Source: an uncultured Gammaproteobacteria bacterium (GTDB lineage: Bacteria; Pseudomonadota; Gammaproteobacteria; Pseudomonadales; Litorivicinaceae). From it: DNA of 57,435 nucleotides. The notes under the pieces were generated by a model. The model saw only the letters and a program-made list of their open reading frames with translations. It did no database searches and was not told the DNA's origin. The stretch covers positions 1 through 57,435 of the forward strand of contig CAJXNQ010000008.1 of the NCBI GenBank assembly GCA_913057215.1. Reading direction: 5' to 3'. Of the stretch, positions 11,042 to 20,075 are shown one piece after another. Position 1 is the first letter of the stretch. Each line of letters opens with the position of its first letter. The position numbers and the translations under genes were made by a program.

Positions 11042-11314
11042 GTGAATAAATCTGAATTAATCGACGCAATCGCAGCAGATGCTGGTTTATCGAAGGCAGA
11101 TGCTGGTAAGGCGCTTGATGCGACACTGAATGCTGTGACAGGTGCTTTGAAGGGCGGTGACAGTGTGTCTTTGGTTGGTTTTGGAACATTCCAAGTCAAA
11201 GATCGTGCAGCTCGCAGTGGCCGCAATCCACAAACTGGTGCGACGATTCAAATTGCAGCCGCCAAGGTACCGGGATTCAAAGCCGGCAAGGCGCTGAAAG
11301 ACGCTGTAAACTAA
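11042..11314 (+). CDS. hupB: DNA-binding protein HU-beta
   Basis: A 90-residue histone-like protein of the HU/IHF family that bends and compacts DNA as a dimer. It begins [18 protein letters not shown] and contains the DNA-binding arm with [12 protein letters not shown] and the closing [15 protein letters not shown], matching HupB end to end. The start codon is GTG, with AGGGG about 8-9 bases upstream. It has its own promoter (10926) and terminator (11337), so it is likely expressed as a strong monocistronic unit between lon and ppiD, as in E. coli. Confidence 0.97.
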   Translation: MNKSELIDAIAADAGLSKADAGKALDATLNAVTGALKGGDSVSLVGFGTFQVKDRAARSGRNPQTGATIQIAAAKVPGFKAGKALKDAVN

Positions 11315-11336
11315 GTCAGTTTACAGACGTCACGTG

Positions 11337-11359
11337 AAGGGGCCATTGGCCCCTTTTTT
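11337..11359 (+). terminator. Rho-independent terminator after hupB
   Basis: A perfect 8-bp stem AAGGGGCC / GGCCCCTT with a 3-base ATT loop runs into six T residues ending at 11359. It lies 23 bases after the hupB stop and 26 bases before the ppiD start, so ppiD needs read-through or its own promoter. Confidence 0.9.
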
Positions 11360-11384
11360 GAATGCCCAGACAACAAGAAACAAG

Positions 11385-13235
11385 ATGCTACAAACCATTC
11401 GTGACCGCTCAAGCGGCATCCTCGCCAAGATCATCGTCGGCTTAATTGCCGTGACCTTTGTTGTCACTGGCGTCAATTTCTTTTCGACAGGCGGGGATGA
11501 CACGGTCATTGCGCAAGTGGGTGAGGTTGAAATCACTGAGCGCGAATTCACCCAACGACTGGATCAAGAACGCAGACAATTGCTGCAAATGCTGTCGGAT
11601 CCAACTGCAATTGACGAGAACTTGCTCAGACAACGGGTATTCAACGCCCTCGTTGAACAGGCCGCCGTCGTGCATTATGCAGGGCAACTCGGAATGGGTG
11701 CGCCAGATCCGGTTCTTGACCGAGTCATTGTTGAAATTCCCGAATTTCAGAGGGATGGCCGATTTGACCCGGTGCTCTATGATCAAACACTCGGCCAGAT
11801 GGGTCTTTCACGCCTTGGGTTTAAATCCGAGCTTGAAAAAAACATTCTCGACTTTCAGCTGCGGGGTGCCGTTGAGGCCTCAGCACTGATTTTTCCGTCC
11901 GAGCTTGAACGTCTGGCAGCACTGCAAGCGCAAACGCGCTCCGGGACCCTCGCTGTCATTAAAACCGATCAATACGCCCGCCAAATCGAAGTCTCCGACA
12001 CAGACATCGAAACCTTCTACACCGAAAATCAAAACACGTTTTTAAGCGAAGAGCAGGTTGAACTTGAATACGTCATACTCGATGCCGAGCATTTTGCAGA
12101 CCGTGTTGAGATCACTGATGCAGATCTGCAACAGGCCTACGACGCTGAAGTAGCTGCGGCGGAAAACGCGCAGGAACGTCGAGCGCGTCACATTCTCATC
12201 AATACCGCAGATGACGCGCTTGAGCGCATTGAAGCGTTGCGGGCTGAAATCATCAATGGGCGGGATTTCGCAGAGGTTGCCCGCGAACACAGTGACGACA
12301 TCGCCAGTCGGGACTTAGGTGGCGATCTTGGCTTTATTCCGGCTGGGAGTTTCGTGCCCGAATTTGAAGCGGCACTGAATGAATTACCCATCAATACGCT
12401 CTCCGAACCCGTTGAAACGCCGTTCGGATACCATCTGATTGAAGTTCTTGAGACTCGAAGCCAACCCATTGATTCCTTTGCAGAACGAGCCAGTGATTTG
12501 CGCACTGAACTTGAAGCTCGAGAAGCTGAGCGCTTGTTACGTGACGCCATTGAAGAATTCTCGAACATTGCATTCAGTGGAACGCTCGAAGAACTCCGGT
12601 CCATTTACGGTGTCACCATCGAAACCTCTCCAGCGCTGACTCGAGACGGCGGACCCGGTGTGTTGAGCAATCAAGCCCTCATCCGACGCGCCTTTGATGA
12701 GTCGTTACGCGATGGATCTTTGAATGCTGAGGTGTTTGAAGTGGAACCTGGGCGATACATGACATTTCGGATCACAGCATTCAACGACGCTGAAATTCAG
12801 CCACTTGAGGTTGTTCGTTCAGACATTGTCGAGCGCCTGACTGCTGAACAAATCAGCAAGCGGGCGGATGCGGATGCAGATCGGATCAAAACACATTGGC
12901 AAACCGGGGCCACTGGGTTGCCGGATGGCCTCTCCGGTGAGGCTGACCTCATTTCGTTTAGCAATACAACACGTGAAGGCTCAGACACCGTGGATGCCAA
13001 TCTCATCGCTGCAGCTTTTGGCGCTGCGGCGCCAGAGGAGAACCAGGTCTCGACAGCGATTGAATCATATGCAGATCAACGCATCGTCGCTCGAGTAACT
13101 GACGTGACACTTGGCAATGCTGATCCTGAGCGCGTGGCACAACTGAGAGATGCGGTGACACAACTGCGTGTGACGCAAGAAGGGACCGAGTACTGGAACG
13201 TGGTATTGAACGCAACTGAGGTCGTGCGTCCGTGA
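11385..13235 (+). CDS. ppiD: PpiD-type periplasmic folding chaperone with PpiC domain
   Basis: A 616-residue inner-membrane-anchored SurA-like chaperone of the periplasm that interacts with the Sec translocon. The N-terminus is MLQTIRDRSSGILAKIIVGL followed by a single transmembrane helix (about 12-34), as in E. coli PpiD (623). SurA_N-like helices precede a parvulin (PpiC) domain at about 245-345 that begins ARHILINTADDA and contains DLGGDLGFIPAGSFVPEFE. The start is the ATG at 11385; an earlier in-frame start would lie inside the hupB terminator. It overlaps the next gene at TGATG. Confidence 0.93.
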   Translation: MLQTIRDRSSGILAKIIVGLIAVTFVVTGVNFFSTGGDDTVIAQVGEVEITEREFTQRLDQERRQLLQMLSDPTAIDENLLRQRVFNALVEQAAVVHYAGQLGMGAPDPVLDRVIVEIPEFQRDGRFDPVLYDQTLGQMGLSRLGFKSELEKNILDFQLRGAVEASALIFPSELERLAALQAQTRSGTLAVIKTDQYARQIEVSDTDIETFYTENQNTFLSEEQVELEYVILDAEHFADRVEITDADLQQAYDAEVAAAENAQERRARHILINTADDALERIEALRAEIINGRDFAEVAREHSDDIASRDLGGDLGFIPAGSFVPEFEAALNELPINTLSEPVETPFGYHLIEVLETRSQPIDSFAERASDLRTELEAREAERLLRDAIEEFSNIAFSGTLEELRSIYGVTIETSPALTRDGGPGVLSNQALIRRAFDESLRDGSLNAEVFEVEPGRYMTFRITAFNDAEIQPLEVVRSDIVERLTAEQISKRADADADRIKTHWQTGATGLPDGLSGEADLISFSNTTREGSDTVDANLIAAAFGAAAPEENQVSTAIESYADQRIVARVTDVTLGNADPERVAQLRDAVTQLRVTQEGTEYWNVVLNATEVVRP

Positions 13236-14287
13236 TGGATATTCTGGTGGATTACGGTGTGTTTCTGTTACAGACACTCACCATTGTGGTGGCAGTGATT
13301 GTGGTCATTGCTGCCTCGACGCGCGCATCGAAAAGCGAATCAGCGCGTGGAAGCTTGCAGGTTATCAATCTCTCTGAACGACTGGAAAAACAAACTTCAG
13401 CCATTGCTAAACACATTGAGCAGACAAGCACAGCCTCGACGCGTTCACGCTTTTCACGACTCAAAGAGTGGGCAGCCAACCTCGGCAAGAAATCATCCGA
13501 TGCAGACGATTCTGTGACAAACGAATCGAAGCCTGTTGTCATCGTGCTGGAGTTTAAAGGCGACATGAAAGCTTCGCAGGTCAATGGATTGCGCGAAGAA
13601 ATTTCAGAGATTATTCGCATGGATCCAAAACCTGAACGCGTGGTTTTAAAGCTCACATCGCCCGGTGGTTTGGTGTACGCCTATGGCTTGGCTGGATCTC
13701 AACTCGCGCGCTTAAAAGAGCATTCAATCCCATTGACTGTGTGTGTTGACACCGTGGCAGCCAGTGGTGGCTACATGATGGCGGTTTGTGCTGATGAGAT
13801 CGTCGCCGCGCCCTTTGCGGTACTTGGATCCATTGGCGTTGTTGCGCAGATCCCTAATATCAATCGGTTGCTGAAACGGAACGATGTCGACGTTGAGCTC
13901 CATACTGCAGGCGCTCATAAACGGACGCTGACCGTACTCGGTGAGAACACTCCCGAGGGTCGTAAAAAATTCAGAGAAGATCTCGAGCAAACGCATCATC
14001 TGTTCAAAGACTGGATTGCTGAGCGGCGTCCCAATCTTGACCTTGACCAGGTCGCCGACGGGTCGATTTTTTATGGCGTAGATGCACTGACGCAAGGGCT
14101 CTGTGATCGAATTGCCACCAGTGATGATGTGATCATGGAATATGCAACAGGGCATCGCTTGTTTGAATTGAAATGGATCGAGAAAAAGTCCTTGGCACAG
14201 CGACTCGGTCGCGATACCGCTGACGGAGCGATGGATCGGATTGAGGCCTTTTTGACGCGACGATCTGAGGATTTCACGCGACTGTGA
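13235..14287 (+). CDS. sohB: SohB-type inner-membrane serine protease (S49 family)
   Basis: A 350-residue peptidase S49 protein resembling E. coli SohB (349). One N-terminal transmembrane helix (about 10-30) is followed by a charged linker and the protease domain. The nucleophilic Ser is in [12 protein letters not shown] and the general-base Lys probably in AHKRTLT. S49 members cleave signal peptides or membrane-associated peptides. The ATG at 13235 overlaps the ppiD stop; a GTG one codon earlier is the alternative. It also overlaps rnhA (GTGA), so the ppiD-sohB-rnhA-dnaQ-nudC chain is probably one transcription unit. Confidence 0.92.
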   Translation: MDILVDYGVFLLQTLTIVVAVIVVIAASTRASKSESARGSLQVINLSERLEKQTSAIAKHIEQTSTASTRSRFSRLKEWAANLGKKSSDADDSVTNESKPVVIVLEFKGDMKASQVNGLREEISEIIRMDPKPERVVLKLTSPGGLVYAYGLAGSQLARLKEHSIPLTVCVDTVAASGGYMMAVCADEIVAAPFAVLGSIGVVAQIPNINRLLKRNDVDVELHTAGAHKRTLTVLGENTPEGRKKFREDLEQTHHLFKDWIAERRPNLDLDQVADGSIFYGVDALTQGLCDRIATSDDVIMEYATGHRLFELKWIEKKSLAQRLGRDTADGAMDRIEAFLTRRSEDFTRL

Positions 14288-14730
14288 CTGAGCGCGTCAT
14301 CCTCTACACCGATGGAGCCTGCAAAGGAAATCCAGGACCTGGTGGATGGGGCGTTCTCCTCCAATTTGGCGAACATGAGCGCACACTTCATGGTGGGGAT
14401 CCAGAGACAACCAATAATCGCATGGAATTGACTGCAGCCATTGAGGGTTTGAAGGCGCTCAAGCGGCCGTGTCATGTCGATCTGTATACAGATTCAAGCT
14501 ATGTCAAAGATGGCATTACCCAGTGGATGGCAAATTGGAAACGCAACGGTTGGAAAACTGCCGCTAAAAAGCCCGTGGCCAACCAAGACCTCTGGCAAGC
14601 ACTGGATGCGCTTGTGAATACGCATGAGGTGCATTGGCACTGGGTGAAAGGCCACGCTGGCAACCCCGGCAATGAACGCGCCGATCAACTGGCCAACCAA
14701 GGAGTCGAAACATGCGGCAAATCGTCTTAG
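14284..14730 (+). CDS. rnhA: Ribonuclease HI
   Basis: A 148-residue RNase HI that cuts RNA in RNA-DNA hybrids. The catalytic Asp is in [15 protein letters not shown]. The Glu is in [13 protein letters not shown], the second Asp in LYTDSSYV and the last Asp in GNERADQLA. The length is near E. coli RnhA (155). The GTG start overlaps the sohB stop by 4 bases, and the 3' end overlaps dnaQ by 19 bases on the same strand. In E. coli rnhA and dnaQ are divergent; here they are tandem and overlapping. Confidence 0.97.
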   Translation: MTERVILYTDGACKGNPGPGGWGVLLQFGEHERTLHGGDPETTNNRMELTAAIEGLKALKRPCHVDLYTDSSYVKDGITQWMANWKRNGWKTAAKKPVANQDLWQALDALVNTHEVHWHWVKGHAGNPGNERADQLANQGVETCGKSS

Positions 14731-15422
14731 ATACTGAAACCACAGGCTTGCACCCAGATCAAGGGCATCGTGTGATCGAGATTGGATGCCTTGAAATGGT
14801 CAATCGTCGCCCGACGGACCGAACCTTCCATGTCTACATCAATCCGGAGCGTGAGATCGATGCCGAGGCCATCGAGGTGCACGGCATTACCAATGCATTT
14901 CTAGCGGACAAACCGAACTTTGCGGGCATTCTGGACGAATTCATCGACTTTGTCCGAGATGCTGAGCTCATTGCACACAACGCACCTTTTGATGTCGGAT
15001 TTTTAGACGCCGAGCTGGCCCGCATTCCAGGAGCACCGGGAATGGCGGAGTTGATGGCTGGCGGCCAGGCGATTGACACCTTGGCAATCGCGAAAGAAAA
15101 ACGCCCAGGTAAGCGAAACTCACTGGATGCCCTGTGTCGTGACTATCAAATCGATGCCAGTGAGCGAACGCTCCACGGTGCACTGATCGACGCAGAACTC
15201 TTAATGCGCGTCTACCTTGCAATGACACGTGAGCAATCAACCATCTTTGCCAGCGCTGAGTCGAACACATCTGGCTCGCGCTTTGAACGGATTCAAAAGC
15301 TCGAGGTTGGTGATCGAGTCGGAAATGTGCGCCATGTCACTGACGCTGAACTTCAAAATCATCAACGTCTACTCGATGCCATGCGTGAAAAATCAACGCC
15401 CATTTGGGATCGACTGTCTTGA
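14712..15422 (+). CDS. dnaQ: DNA polymerase III epsilon subunit (3'-5' proofreading exonuclease)
   Basis: A 236-residue DEDDh exonuclease that proofreads for the replicative polymerase. Exo I is [12 protein letters not shown] (Asp, Glu). Exo II is [14 protein letters not shown]. Exo III epsilon is [12 protein letters not shown] with the catalytic His and Asp. The C-terminal stretch would bind DnaE. The length is close to E. coli DnaQ (243). It begins inside the end of rnhA, and its stop overlaps the nudC TTG start, which suggests coupled translation. Confidence 0.97.
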   Translation: MRQIVLDTETTGLHPDQGHRVIEIGCLEMVNRRPTDRTFHVYINPEREIDAEAIEVHGITNAFLADKPNFAGILDEFIDFVRDAELIAHNAPFDVGFLDAELARIPGAPGMAELMAGGQAIDTLAIAKEKRPGKRNSLDALCRDYQIDASERTLHGALIDAELLMRVYLAMTREQSTIFASAESNTSGSRFERIQKLEVGDRVGNVRHVTDAELQNHQRLLDAMREKSTPIWDRLS

Positions 15423-16246
15423 ACCACTGGTTGGGTGATCAAGGCAGTGTTCGCTGGGCTCCCGGTGAAGCAGCCGGTGAGACCACAGCTGTTGTATATC
15501 TTACACCCGAGAGGGAAGTGATCCTTGGGCCCGACGGCAAGCCGCTTGTGACATCCCTCGAAGGAGCTCCAAAGACGGTTCAACCTGTGCTGGTTGGGAC
15601 CATCAATGACATCACGGTCTATGGAGTTCGAATGGATAGGGCATCCGATCAGGTGAGTGAACCACTGAGGCCTGCGATCATTCAGGCAGACCATCAGATG
15701 TTTCTAATGATCAGTGGTGCCTCCCAAGTCCTCGATTTCGTCAATGAGCATCAGTTTTGCGGCCGATGTGGTCAGGCCACACAACCCAATGATTCCGACC
15801 GTGGTTTGCAATGCGGTCGGTGTGAACTGCGGGTCTACCCAAGAATTTCGCCGTGCGTCATCGTGTTAATCACCCGTGGTGACGAGGTGTTATTGGCACG
15901 TGCCCCACGATTTGTTGATGGCATGTACTCAACTTTGGCTGGATTCATTGAAGCGGGGGAATCGGCTGAGCATGCAGCACATCGTGAAATTCGTGAGGAA
16001 GTCGGTGTGCACATTCATGACCCTGTGTATCAGGGCAGTCAATCCTGGCCATTCAAGCATTCACTCATGCTTGGGTATCGCGCCGAGTACGCCGGTGGCG
16101 AGATCCAGGTGGATGGAATTGAGATTGTTGATGCGCAGTGGTTTCATCTCGACAGCCTGCCGAAACTGCCACCACATGCTTCAATCTCCCGCGGCATGAT
16201 TGAAGCGTATCGACACGAACGCGGCTTCAGTTCACAGGAACAGTGA
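15419..16246 (+). CDS. nudC: NADH pyrophosphatase / NAD-RNA decapping Nudix hydrolase NudC
   Basis: A 275-residue NudC-like Nudix enzyme that hydrolyses NADH, and in E. coli removes 5' NAD caps from RNA. A zinc ribbon with FCGRCGQA and CGRCELR (two CxxC pairs) is followed by [14 protein letters not shown] and a canonical Nudix box [20 protein letters not shown]. The downstream [11 protein letters not shown] matches the NudC SQPWPFPxSLM signature. I place the start at the TTG at 15419, overlapping the dnaQ stop as TTGA; a TTG at 15404 is also in frame. The last 20 bases overlap the convergent mltD. Confidence 0.93.
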   Translation: MNHWLGDQGSVRWAPGEAAGETTAVVYLTPEREVILGPDGKPLVTSLEGAPKTVQPVLVGTINDITVYGVRMDRASDQVSEPLRPAIIQADHQMFLMISGASQVLDFVNEHQFCGRCGQATQPNDSDRGLQCGRCELRVYPRISPCVIVLITRGDEVLLARAPRFVDGMYSTLAGFIEAGESAEHAAHREIREEVGVHIHDPVYQGSQSWPFKHSLMLGYRAEYAGGEIQVDGIEIVDAQWFHLDSLPKLPPHASISRGMIEAYRHERGFSSQEQ

Positions 16247-17687
16247 GCCACTCACCGGGTCTGATCAGATTTGAGGTGGCATTGAGCTTACGGAGCGTAT
16301 TGACTGAGGTATTGAATCGCCGTGCGATTTTCCACAATGAATCACCGGATCGGACTCGATACCGGATGGTTTCTCCATAGTCATTACCAAGCTCCATACT
16401 GACCAGTTGTCGCGTAATGTTCTCAGACGTGCTGGGCACACGGAGCGTCCTGCCGGCGACGATGCGGGAATTTTGAAGCCCATTGAGCATCATCAGCTCG
16501 GTGACCGAGGCGCCTGTACGTGCTGCAATTTCACTCAAAGTATCTCCAGTCTGGACACGATACGGCCGCGTACGAACGTAATCGCGGACGGACACACTGA
16601 CGAGTCTTGTCGAGAATTCTTGGATGACCTCGTTTGGAAGCGTGATCGTATAGGGTTCGTGAGCCGGTGTGATCCAAGTCCGGATACAGGGATTATAGGT
16701 GCGAATCTCCTCAAGGCTCAGGCCACTGAGTTCACGAACCAAATTGACTTCCATTGGCGCTTTGAGATTCAGTTCCCGAAACCCAATGGCAGGATCAATG
16801 TCGGGAAGCGCGATGTTGCGGGCTTGCGCCTCTAAAATCAGATCACGCGTCACCAGTAACCGGGGCACATACCGTCGGGTTTCGCGGGGCAACTTCAGTG
16901 ACCAGAAATCTGTTGGACGACCGGCCCGTCGATTGGCACGAATCGCGCGCTCAATACGCCCAGGACCCGCATTATACGCCGCAATCGCCAACAACCAGTC
17001 ATCGAATTTTGCATGCATTTGTTCCAGATAATCCAAAGCCGCCCGTGTTGAGTGCACAATGTCACGGCGTTGGTCGCATGTCTGACCCATTTTGAGATTC
17101 AAGACACGCGCCGTACCTGGCATGATTTGCCACATGCCAACGGCACCCATGTGCGAAACGGCCCACGGGGAGTAGGCCGACTCAACATAGGGAAGTAATG
17201 CGATCTCCGCAGGCATACCACGCGCCTGCACTTCTTGCCAAACATACGGAAGATAGACATCGGCTTTCGCCAGGAATTGACCGAAAAAATCAGCGCTGTG
17301 GGTCAATCGTCTCCGGTGCAGATCTGCATATTTGGATTCCTTCAATCCGGGCATTTGGAAAGATTGCGCAATGTCACTCCAGATCGAGTCATCGGCATCA
17401 CTGAGCACAGTCACACTTTGTGTCTCTTCACCGGATTCGTCATCTGCATTCAGCCGAGGGCTATCAACCGCCTCTCCAAGCTCACGCACGATTGCCAAGG
17501 GGTCATACAGTGAGGCCTCATCGATGGCTTCGGCTTCAACGACCTCTGAATCGACCGACTCAGGATTTACTGCAGTCTCTGAGATGGTTCGAGTGGGCGC
17601 GCTCGCAGTCTGTTCTGACACAGTTTGACAACCAGTCAACGCGAACCCCAATGAGCATAAGCTCAATACTATCAATTGCTTTTGCAT
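16227..17687 (-). CDS. mltD: Membrane-bound lytic murein transglycosylase D (lipoprotein)
   Basis: A 486-residue lipoprotein transglycosylase that cleaves peptidoglycan glycan strands. The lipobox is ALTGC, with Cys20 as the lipidation site. An acidic linker follows. The SLT domain has the catalytic Glu169 in [12 protein letters not shown] and then [14 protein letters not shown]. Two LysM modules close the protein, starting [17 protein letters not shown] and [18 protein letters not shown]. coli MltD (452) has the same plan. Its ATG overlaps the gloB stop (TAATG), so the fabI-gloB-mltD run is probably one operon. Confidence 0.95.
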   Translation of the reverse strand: MQKQLIVLSLCSLGFALTGCQTVSEQTASAPTRTISETAVNPESVDSEVVEAEAIDEASLYDPLAIVRELGEAVDSPRLNADDESGEETQSVTVLSDADDSIWSDIAQSFQMPGLKESKYADLHRRRLTHSADFFGQFLAKADVYLPYVWQEVQARGMPAEIALLPYVESAYSPWAVSHMGAVGMWQIMPGTARVLNLKMGQTCDQRRDIVHSTRAALDYLEQMHAKFDDWLLAIAAYNAGPGRIERAIRANRRAGRPTDFWSLKLPRETRRYVPRLLVTRDLILEAQARNIALPDIDPAIGFRELNLKAPMEVNLVRELSGLSLEEIRTYNPCIRTWITPAHEPYTITLPNEVIQEFSTRLVSVSVRDYVRTRPYRVQTGDTLSEIAARTGASVTELMMLNGLQNSRIVAGRTLRVPSTSENITRQLVSMELGNDYGETIRYRVRSGDSLWKIARRFNTSVNTLRKLNATSNLIRPGEWLTVPVN

Positions 17688-18409
17688 TAAAAATGATCTT
17701 TTTGTAGTCGGCGATCAGCGAGCACGTGACTCGACTCCGATCGCAAAAATGGATTGGTTTGGCGTTCAAGCAGAAGCGTTGATGGAACTGTGGCTTCACC
17801 GCGTGATCGCATCGCTGAAACGTGTGTGAGTCGCTCTTGAGTGGCTGCATTGTCAGGCTCACAGGCCACTGCGAATTTTAAGTTTGCTTCGGTGTATTCG
17901 TGTGCACAGTACACTTGAGTGGTCTCAGGCCATTGATTGAGCTTGTTTAAACTCTCAAACATTTGCTCGGCAGTGCCCTCAAAGAGTCGCCCGCAACCGC
18001 CTGCAAATAGGGTGTCACCTGTAAAGGCAACCGGTGTTGGGAACAAGGGTGACTCAGATACCAAGGCGATGTGATCCAATGTATGCCCAGGTACTTCAAG
18101 AACTTCGAAGGACGCGCCCAGCACATCAATGACATCGCCCTCAGCCAAGGGTACAGATGGTCCTTTGAGCCGTTTTTTTGAGCCGCGCACCCAGGCATCA
18201 GGGTAGGCGGCCTTCAGATCCTCAACACCGCCTTGATGATCACCGTGCCAATGTGTCAACAGGATACCGGCCAGGCGCTGCTGTGTTTCGCTGAGATAAG
18301 ACAATACGGGCCGCGCGTCGCCCGGGTCGACGCACACGGCCTCGCGACCGTTGTGAACCATCCATATGAAATTATCAGCAAAGGCATGCACGCGGGCGAC
18401 GGATAACAT
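17687..18409 (-). CDS. gloB: Hydroxyacylglutathione hydrolase (glyoxalase II)
   Basis: A 240-residue metallo-beta-lactamase-fold thioesterase that releases D-lactate and glutathione from S-lactoylglutathione, the second step of methylglyoxal detoxification. The dinuclear metal motif is [10 protein letters not shown]. Further ligands are in [28 protein letters not shown] and [14 protein letters not shown], all glyoxalase II signatures. The length fits the family (about 250). It overlaps both fabI (TGATG) and mltD by single bases. The gloB/mltD adjacency is also seen in E. coli. Confidence 0.97.
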   Translation of the reverse strand: MLSVARVHAFADNFIWMVHNGREAVCVDPGDARPVLSYLSETQQRLAGILLTHWHGDHQGGVEDLKAAYPDAWVRGSKKRLKGPSVPLAEGDVIDVLGASFEVLEVPGHTLDHIALVSESPLFPTPVAFTGDTLFAGGCGRLFEGTAEQMFESLNKLNQWPETTQVYCAHEYTEANLKFAVACEPDNAATQERLTHVSAMRSRGEATVPSTLLLERQTNPFLRSESSHVLADRRLQKDHF

Positions 18410-19206
18410 CAGGCCTGATCCGAGTCGGCCATGGCCGTGATGTTAAAGCCATTATCGACATAAATCGTCTGGCCGGTGATCCCTGACGCCATATCTGAGG
18501 CTAAAAAGGCTGCCGTATTGCCGACTTCGGAGATCGTTGTGTTGCGGCGAAGCGGAGTCCGCGAGGCGTTATAGCTCAACATCGAACGGAAATCTTTGAT
18601 ACCACTGGCGGCCAGCGTTCGAATCGGTCCCGCGGAGATGGCGTTGACGCGATGGCCCTTCGGTCCCATGCTCGTGGCCAAGAATCGAACACCCGCTTCC
18701 AGGGATGCTTTGGCCAAGCCCATCACATTGTAATTTGGCATGGTTTGCACGGCACCTAAATAGGAGAGGGTGATGATGCTCCCATCACGGCCTTCGAGCA
18801 TCGGCTGTGCAGCCTTGGCGAGTGCGATCAGACTGTAACTCGAGATATCATGCGCGATCTGGAAGCCCTCACGGGTTGTCACATCGACAAAGGATCCACT
18901 GAGCTGATCACCCGGTGCAAAACCCACCGCATGCACAACAATATCAAGTCCATCCCAGACCTCACCGAGTCCCTGAAAGACCGCGTCAATCTCGTCGTCA
19001 CTCCCCACATCACAGGGAAAGCATCGACTGGCAGGCGTGTCCCAGGTCTCTGCAAATCCGAGCACACGCTCTTTCAACTTATCGTTTTGGTAAGTGAACG
19101 CAAGATCGGCCCCTTCACGATGCATTGCCTCGGCAATGCCATAAGCGATTGACAGCTTACTTGCGACACCAACGACCAGAGCGCGCTTTCCTGAAAGCAT
19201 TCCCAT
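18409..19206 (-). CDS. fabI: Enoyl-[acyl-carrier-protein] reductase FabI
   Basis: A 265-residue short-chain reductase of the FabI type that reduces enoyl-ACP in the last step of each fatty-acid elongation cycle. The N-terminus [20 protein letters not shown] is the modified cofactor-binding loop of FabI. The active-site Tyr and Lys lie in [19 protein letters not shown], and [12 protein letters not shown] is the substrate-binding loop. The ATG has AAGGA upstream. It heads the fabI-gloB-mltD unit and is divergent from the methyltransferase at 19257, with about 50 bases between them for promoters. Confidence 0.97.
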   Translation of the reverse strand: MGMLSGKRALVVGVASKLSIAYGIAEAMHREGADLAFTYQNDKLKERVLGFAETWDTPASRCFPCDVGSDDEIDAVFQGLGEVWDGLDIVVHAVGFAPGDQLSGSFVDVTTREGFQIAHDISSYSLIALAKAAQPMLEGRDGSIITLSYLGAVQTMPNYNVMGLAKASLEAGVRFLATSMGPKGHRVNAISAGPIRTLAASGIKDFRSMLSYNASRTPLRRNTTISEVGNTAAFLASDMASGITGQTIYVDNGFNITAMADSDQA

Positions 19207-19256
19207 TCACAATCCTTATTTATTGATGCTTAAACCTGAAATGGTACCATGACTTC

Positions 19257-20075
19257 ATGACTGTTCAGAGTGTCTTTCGCATGAGTCTTGATGAGCGTCA
19301 GCGGGCTTGGGACCGTTGGGTTGCAGGTCGACTGGGCCATCGCATTCAGGTCGAAGAGCGCAGACTCGCACGCCGTGAGCTCAGGCGCCTGTTTGGACAA
19401 GTGGTGGTTCAGGTTGGTGGCACCGCGGGCTTTCCATTGATCGCCGATTCACTTGCACCCGTTCGTTTTCAAGTGGTTTTTGGTGGGGAATTGCCATCCA
19501 ATCCACACTGTCCCGTGGTGATGGCCGAGGACTGTTTGCTGCCATTTCCGACAGATTCCATCGATATTCTCGTGTTACATCACACGCTCGATTTAAGTGT
19601 CCATCCGCATCAGGTGATTCGAGAAGCCGAGCGCGTATTGCGCCCAGGCGGACGACTGCTCGTCTTTGGGTTTAATCCAAACAGCAGTTGGGGAATACGA
19701 CGGATGCTCACCAGTCGGTTCGACAGTCTGATCCCGTGGCGTCTAAGGTTCATGCGTCGCCATCAAGTCGAAGATTGGTGCAGGCTTTTAAACCTCGTTC
19801 CCGAATTGGCGCGACACGCCGTATACAGCTTGCCTGTGGTTCGCAAATCCATCAGAAAAGCACTGAAAGGCCTTGAACACCGCGTGGCGCGCAAAGAATG
19901 GCCGATCGGCGCGATCTACTGCATTCGCGCGAAAAAAGAGCAAAACGCATACATCCCCGGCAAACCCAGCCCCTTGGCGCGCTTTGCGGGCGTACCGAGT
20001 CGACTCAAGCCGGCTGTTCGGAGTCGACCAACACTTCACGTAGTGCAGTCATCGGATGCTTCACAGTCTGATTAG
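19257..20075 (+). CDS. yafS: YafS-like SAM-dependent methyltransferase
   Basis: A 272-residue class I methyltransferase-like protein resembling E. coli YafS, whose substrate is unknown. The SAM-binding motif I is degenerate (VVVQVGGTAGFPL). It is followed by LPFPTDSIDILVLHHTLDL (motif II/III) and RVLRPGGRLLVFGFNPNS. The basic C-terminal tail is less conserved. E. coli has yafS between gloB and rnhA; here the same set of genes lies close by but reordered, which supports the assignment. Its last 71 bases are antisense to the end of the ydiJ-like gene. Confidence 0.8.
   Translation: MTVQSVFRMSLDERQRAWDRWVAGRLGHRIQVEERRLARRELRRLFGQVVVQVGGTAGFPLIADSLAPVRFQVVFGGELPSNPHCPVVMAEDCLLPFPTDSIDILVLHHTLDLSVHPHQVIREAERVLRPGGRLLVFGFNPNSSWGIRRMLTSRFDSLIPWRLRFMRRHQVEDWCRLLNLVPELARHAVYSLPVVRKSIRKALKGLEHRVARKEWPIGAIYCIRAKKEQNAYIPGKPSPLARFAGVPSRLKPAVRSRPTLHVVQSSDASQSD

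Noticed and set aside
11337-11384. Extending ppiD to an ATG inside the hupB terminator.
   Set aside because: The extra residues would be encoded by the terminator hairpin, and PpiD homologues begin at the chosen Met.
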